Source of the DNA: a virus
Reading direction: 5' to 3' (one strand)
Length of the DNA: 32,732 nt
Virus record (IMG/VR): IMGVR_UViG_3300028025_003432
Span: 1 to 32,732 of that record
Position 1 is the stretch's first letter; each line of letters begins with the position of its first letter. The position numbers and the translations under genes were made by a program. Positions 29,453-32,732 of this stretch are shown here, in pieces. Below the pieces are notes generated by a model. That model had not been told where the DNA came from. It did not search any database and saw only the letters and a list, made by a program, of their open reading frames with translations.

Positions 29453-31236
29453 TTCATCGCTTTCCTTAGATCGTTATACAATTCATCTTTGTGTTCTGGT
29501 TTCATTTGTGAAGACAATGCAGCGTGGAAGTCTTTCTTTTTACCAGTAGATGCCAACTCTCTTAATTTAGTTCCAGAGATACCAGCTACACCTTTAGCAT
29601 TTTCGTCACGTTGACCAGATGAATGCATGGTGATTGATTTAAAGTTAAAGTGCCCATGAGCAGACTCTTTACCATTATACTTTTTAAGCATTTCAACCAT
29701 GCTCTCACGATCTGAACCACCAACAAAATGTAGATGTTTAACACCTTTGTTATATAATTCAACAGCGTGATGAAGGATAGTTGGCTTATTCTTGTCTGCT
29801 ACTTCAATGTTAGTTTCAGGAAACGCATTCTTGGCATGCTTTAATTTCTGTTCTGGACTTAGTGGATTCTTACCATCTTTGGTTGCATGAGAGTGAGAAA
29901 GAATCAATGTATGTTCACCGCCAACTTCTTTGGCAGTTTTCTTTAATTGATTAACAACTTGCTCATGTCCAGCAGTTGGAGGATTCATACGACCAAATGC
30001 GATGGTATGATGTTTCTCATCTGGCTCTTTGGCTGGACCACGTGACTTTAATAGATTCTGACGAGCAAACTCTGCGCGATTGACTAACTTTGTTGGCTCT
30101 GTCACACCTCTGTGAGTATGATTGTAAACAAAACCTTCTGGCTTAGAAGCAACACCACCGATGGCATGCTCATAAGATCCTTCGTTGGATTCTAGAGTCT
30201 TAACCAATTCATTCTTGGCATTGGCTAAATGACCATGCATCTTTAGAAGATTCTCGTAGTGTTCAGCATTCTTTTGAATGTGTTTAACATGTCCACTCAA
30301 CTCAGCAAGTTTGGCATTCTGAGACTTCTCAGTTTTTAGTTTACTAACAATCTTTTCGTATTTACCAGCAATGTGCTTTTGTAAACCTTCAGCCGATGGG
30401 GTAGTGCCATCACGAACTGTTTGATTGATGTATGTGCTTAAATGTCCAGCTTCACCAGAATGGTCTGGATGAATGGCTTTATACATTTTCTCGCCATGCT
30501 TCTCGTGGATTGTTTTTGCTTTGGATAGTTCTGAAAGAACTTTATCTTGAGATTCTTGAGGATACTTTGCACCACTGGCATCATAAGAAGCAGTGTGGTG
30601 GAAAACATGGTCATGATTACCAAACTCGTCATCACTGACATTGCCAGTGGCACGCATGGCACTTAGAGTGTTACCTTCGTATTTGGTATGAGTAACTACA
30701 CCTAATTTAGCTTTGTGAATTGCTGCAGCTTTATCGCCATGTGCAGTATAAGTGATAGTGTTTGGAGTAAAAGAAGCAGAGCCACCTTTACCTTTCTTCA
30801 CATCAGGTTTAGTGAACATCACGTCACCCTGATAAACACCCTTCTTTGGAGCAATTTTAGGTAGATGATCAAGACCAGCTTTTAGTTTTTCTACAAGACC
30901 TGGAGCATGTCCATGATTCTTTTCTACATCTTCATGTGTGTAGTTTAATTTTGGATTCTTATTGAAAGCAGACTTGGAAGCAACAAAGAACTTACCAGTC
31001 TCTGGATGATGACCATAAACAATAGATGGTGAACCATCGTATTTCATTGTCAACTTATTGGATTGCTTACCTTGTTTGGTATGGAAGTGTGCACCATGAA
31101 GTGCATCGTATGCATGATGGAAACCTTCTGAGCCATGGAACAGGGGTCTATCTTCTGCATGAGTAATGTGCTTGAGTTTAGCACCCTCTTCCTCTGCACC
31201 TTCGACTAAAAAATCAGTAAATCCTAACACTTTCAT
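29449..31236 (-). CDS. Fusion of ligase-like and cytidylyltransferase-like domains
   Basis: A 595-residue protein. The first ~390 residues (a phage family I recall as DUF6267) contain what read as covalent-nucleotidyltransferase motifs in the right order: I MKYDGSPS (Lys65), III FFVASK (83-88), IIIa YQGDVMF (135-141), IV PEGFVYN (366-372) and V TKLVNRAEF (382-390). The C-terminal ~185 residues are a cytidylyltransferase domain with FGRMNPPTAGHEQV (415-428) and ISGTKLREL, an ISxTxxR-type motif. A His/Lys-rich helical stretch separates the motifs. I chose ATG 31236 because a consensus -10 ends 6 bases upstream; a TTG at 31275 would lie in the promoter. The ligase reading is my inference. Confidence 0.8.
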   Translation of the reverse strand: MKVLGFTDFLVEGAEEEGAKLKHITHAEDRPLFHGSEGFHHAYDALHGAHFHTKQGKQSNKLTMKYDGSPSIVYGHHPETGKFFVASKSAFNKNPKLNYTHEDVEKNHGHAPGLVEKLKAGLDHLPKIAPKKGVYQGDVMFTKPDVKKGKGGSASFTPNTITYTAHGDKAAAIHKAKLGVVTHTKYEGNTLSAMRATGNVSDDEFGNHDHVFHHTASYDASGAKYPQESQDKVLSELSKAKTIHEKHGEKMYKAIHPDHSGEAGHLSTYINQTVRDGTTPSAEGLQKHIAGKYEKIVSKLKTEKSQNAKLAELSGHVKHIQKNAEHYENLLKMHGHLANAKNELVKTLESNEGSYEHAIGGVASKPEGFVYNHTHRGVTEPTKLVNRAEFARQNLLKSRGPAKEPDEKHHTIAFGRMNPPTAGHEQVVNQLKKTAKEVGGEHTLILSHSHATKDGKNPLSPEQKLKHAKNAFPETNIEVADKNKPTILHHAVELYNKGVKHLHFVGGSDRESMVEMLKKYNGKESAHGHFNFKSITMHSSGQRDENAKGVAGISGTKLRELASTGKKKDFHAALSSQMKPEHKDELYNDLRKAMK

Positions 31237-31242
31237 ACCTTT

Positions 31243-31271
31243 ATTATACCCTAATTTGCAATATTTGTCAA
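31243..31271 (-). promoter_or_regulatory. Consensus sigma70 promoter giving a leaderless mRNA
   Basis: The -35 TTGACA (31266-31271) and -10 TATAAT (31243-31248) are both perfect and 17 bases apart. The -10 ends 6 bases before ATG 31236, so transcription should start at or next to the A of the start codon. The spacer holds TTGCAA ending 7 bases before the -10, as at 3897-3925. Confidence 0.88.
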
Positions 31272-31300
31272 GCAATAACCCTACAGACTTGAGGGGATTA
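31272..31300 (-). repeat. Copy B of the boundary element fused to a stop codon
   Basis: It starts with the TAA stop of the 31298-32518 gene and reads TAATCCCCT, a variable stretch, then TCTGTAGGGTTATT. It differs from the copy at 3975-4003 at three internal positions. Its hairpin is weaker (4 bp, CCCT/AGGG). It directly abuts the -35 of the promoter downstream. Confidence 0.7.
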
Positions 31301-32518
31301 TTTCAGCTTGAAAGAGCCAGCGATTCCCTTGTGAGCACCTGACGAGGACTTCAGAGTGTAGCGAGCCACAGTCATAGTCTTACCAGATTCTCTATGTTTA
31401 CCCTTGATTGTTAAAGTAGTTCCAGCTCCAGGAGCCACGTGTAATCCCTCGAACTTAGCTAAATGTTCATCTGCTAAAGTGTGTGATGGTTTGATAATAG
31501 ATTCAGCAGAACCATCGGTCTTAACTTTACTGTGAGCAACATAATGAGGAATATGAGTTGGAGGAGATACGTTACCTCTGATGACATCTCTTAGTTTAGC
31601 ATCATCGTGTTTTGATAATGCATTGGCAAAGTCAGCAGTTGCTGCAGTACGTGCTGCAATGTTAGATGAACGAGCCATCTCTGAACGCTGTTTTGCTTTT
31701 GCTAAAAACTCTGCTTGTTTCTTGGCAGGTAAACTATCATGTGCTTTAATAAAAGCAGATAGTTGTGCATGCATAACTTTGTTCTTACCAGATAATGTTT
31801 TACCTGAAGCCAAAGCACCTTCGTGTTTAGCGTGTTCTTCTCTGGCTTTATCAATACCCATCTCGTCAATCTTAGTCTGGATATTTCTTTGATCAGCAGA
31901 ACCATGATGACCCAAAGCATCCATATGTTCTTTATGGATGTCCATATGCTTTTGTAAAGTTCCAGGTGGCAGTCCAGCAGTTTTCTCTAATGAGTCAACC
32001 CCAGGATTACGATAGTTTGGCTCTTGTGAACCATACTTGGCAGAGATGCCGATATGACCAACTGGCTTACCATCTTTATGTAATGTGGTAATTAAATCAG
32101 CGTTGGAGTTTACGTCTTTGACACCAACAGTCTTCTCGTGGTCACCTGCGACGTTTGGCTTGTCTGCGTTGGATGTCCAGTGAACATTACCAATTGTGAT
32201 TCCGTTACCTGTATGTCCATGCTGGTCAAGTTGTTTCTTGATATGTTCAGCAGTTTGTTTAGCGTGTTCATCAATCTCAGCGTATGCAGCTGGACCAATC
32301 TTTTGTTTCAAACGATCGTGAACTTGTTCAGGAGTTCCTGCATGGTCTTCGTTATCTGAGAATGAACGATGATGTTCTGGCAGAGTAGTGGCTGGATGTA
32401 GGTGTTTTGCTAAAAGCAACTCATGCATCTTACCTTTGTCATCTGCTTCAAGATCTGATGTTTCTGCTTTCTCTAGCAGTAAAGTTTCTTCTTTAAGGAA
32501 TGATTTGAAATCTAACAT
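31298..32518 (-). CDS. Phage protein with possible PD-(D/E)xK-like core
   Basis: A 406-residue, His/Lys-rich soluble protein. It starts MLDFKSFLKEE, like other late proteins of this phage group. In the first half, VNSNADLITTL followed by GHIGISAKYGSQ (about 136-166) has the D...SxK spacing of PD-(D/E)xK nucleases. The C-terminal ~90 residues are a beta-rich domain (LTIKGKHRESGKTMTVARYT). The rest is charged helix. It could be a nuclease-like packaging or virion protein, which is a tentative reading from one motif. The TAA stop is part of the repeat element at 31272-31300. Confidence 0.72.
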   Translation of the reverse strand: MLDFKSFLKEETLLLEKAETSDLEADDKGKMHELLLAKHLHPATTLPEHHRSFSDNEDHAGTPEQVHDRLKQKIGPAAYAEIDEHAKQTAEHIKKQLDQHGHTGNGITIGNVHWTSNADKPNVAGDHEKTVGVKDVNSNADLITTLHKDGKPVGHIGISAKYGSQEPNYRNPGVDSLEKTAGLPPGTLQKHMDIHKEHMDALGHHGSADQRNIQTKIDEMGIDKAREEHAKHEGALASGKTLSGKNKVMHAQLSAFIKAHDSLPAKKQAEFLAKAKQRSEMARSSNIAARTAATADFANALSKHDDAKLRDVIRGNVSPPTHIPHYVAHSKVKTDGSAESIIKPSHTLADEHLAKFEGLHVAPGAGTTLTIKGKHRESGKTMTVARYTLKSSSGAHKGIAGSFKLK

Positions 32519-32521
32519 ATT

Positions 32522-32732
32522 TTACCAAGGGTCTCCAGATAACTTCAAAGACGAAGCCATCTTCTCTGATTCAAACTTAAAACGAATCTTCATAATCTTT
32601 TTATCACCAGCTTTAACACCGATGGATTCGTTGCCTACTTTTTCTAATGTAATTTTATATTTACCCAGTGCCTCTAATTTAGGATTGCTTACTGGATCCA
32701 TAACTACTGCTTTATAAGGTGGTTTATTACCC
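32522..32732 (-). CDS. C-terminal end of a phage protein
   Basis: The last 70 codons of a gene entering from the right edge, ending TAA at 32522-32524, four bases before the ATG of the next gene. The visible residues are beta-rich and basic (LEALGKYKITLEKVGNESIG, then KKIMKIRFKFESEKMASSLK). There is no recognisable domain. The frame is open to the edge and flush with the next gene, which supports it. Confidence 0.7.
   Translation of the reverse strand, partial: GNKPPYKAVVMDPVSNPKLEALGKYKITLEKVGNESIGVKAGDKKIMKIRFKFESEKMASSLKLSGDPW

Overview
The window looks like a stretch of a T4-like (tailed, myovirus-type) bacteriophage genome, most likely marine and infecting a Gram-negative proteobacterium. 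Every gene I can support lies on the minus strand. Genes are packed head to tail with ATGA, TAATG or TAATATG junctions, the DNA is AT-rich, and the longest gap between genes is about 110 bases. The gene kit is that of marine T4-like phages of the SAR11/OM43 and cyanophage type: gp61-like primase, ThyX, NrdA/NrdB, fatty acid desaturase, MazG-like pyrophosphatase, RNA ligase and many small conserved phage proteins. The host is inferred only. I found no tRNA, CRISPR array, insertion sequence or attachment site.

In transcription order (right to left): (1) 32732-21339 holds virion- or assembly-associated proteins, including two with cytidylyltransferase-like domains, one of which appears fused to a nucleic-acid-ligase-like domain, plus a Dps ferritin, an EF-hand protein and an Ig-like protein. 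(2) 21352-20282 is a probable lysis cassette (inner-membrane spanin, lipoprotein spanin, XhlA-like holin candidate). (3) 20278-13380 is DNA precursor and membrane metabolism, starting from a promoter that carries a large inverted repeat: primase, thyX, nrdA, nrdB, class II aldolase, desaturase and a zinc ribbon. (4) 13383-11230 has a GIY-YIG nuclease and membrane proteins.

(5) 10969-4882 is the striking part: csgF, csgG, a curlin-repeat protein, a FecR-domain protein, a PA14-curlin fusion and a CHASE2 adenylate cyclase, all overlapping or abutting. Together they look like a phage-borne curli-type amyloid secretion unit linked to a cyclic-nucleotide signalling enzyme. Small membrane proteins and a terminator follow. 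(6) 3925-1 is a separate unit from its own sigma70-like promoter. It carries small phage proteins, a MazG-like enzyme, a tyrosine/dual-specificity phosphatase, an Rnl5-type RNA ligase and the start of a possible 2OG-Fe(II) oxygenase.

Regulation seen in the sequence: three sigma70-type promoters (upstream of 3890, 20225 and 31236), two of which would give leaderless mRNAs. A near-identical 27-base element sits directly after the stop codon at two unit boundaries. There is one clear intrinsic terminator and three T4-late-like sites (CCTAAATA or AATAAATA). All functional assignments come from reading motifs by eye; no database search was run.
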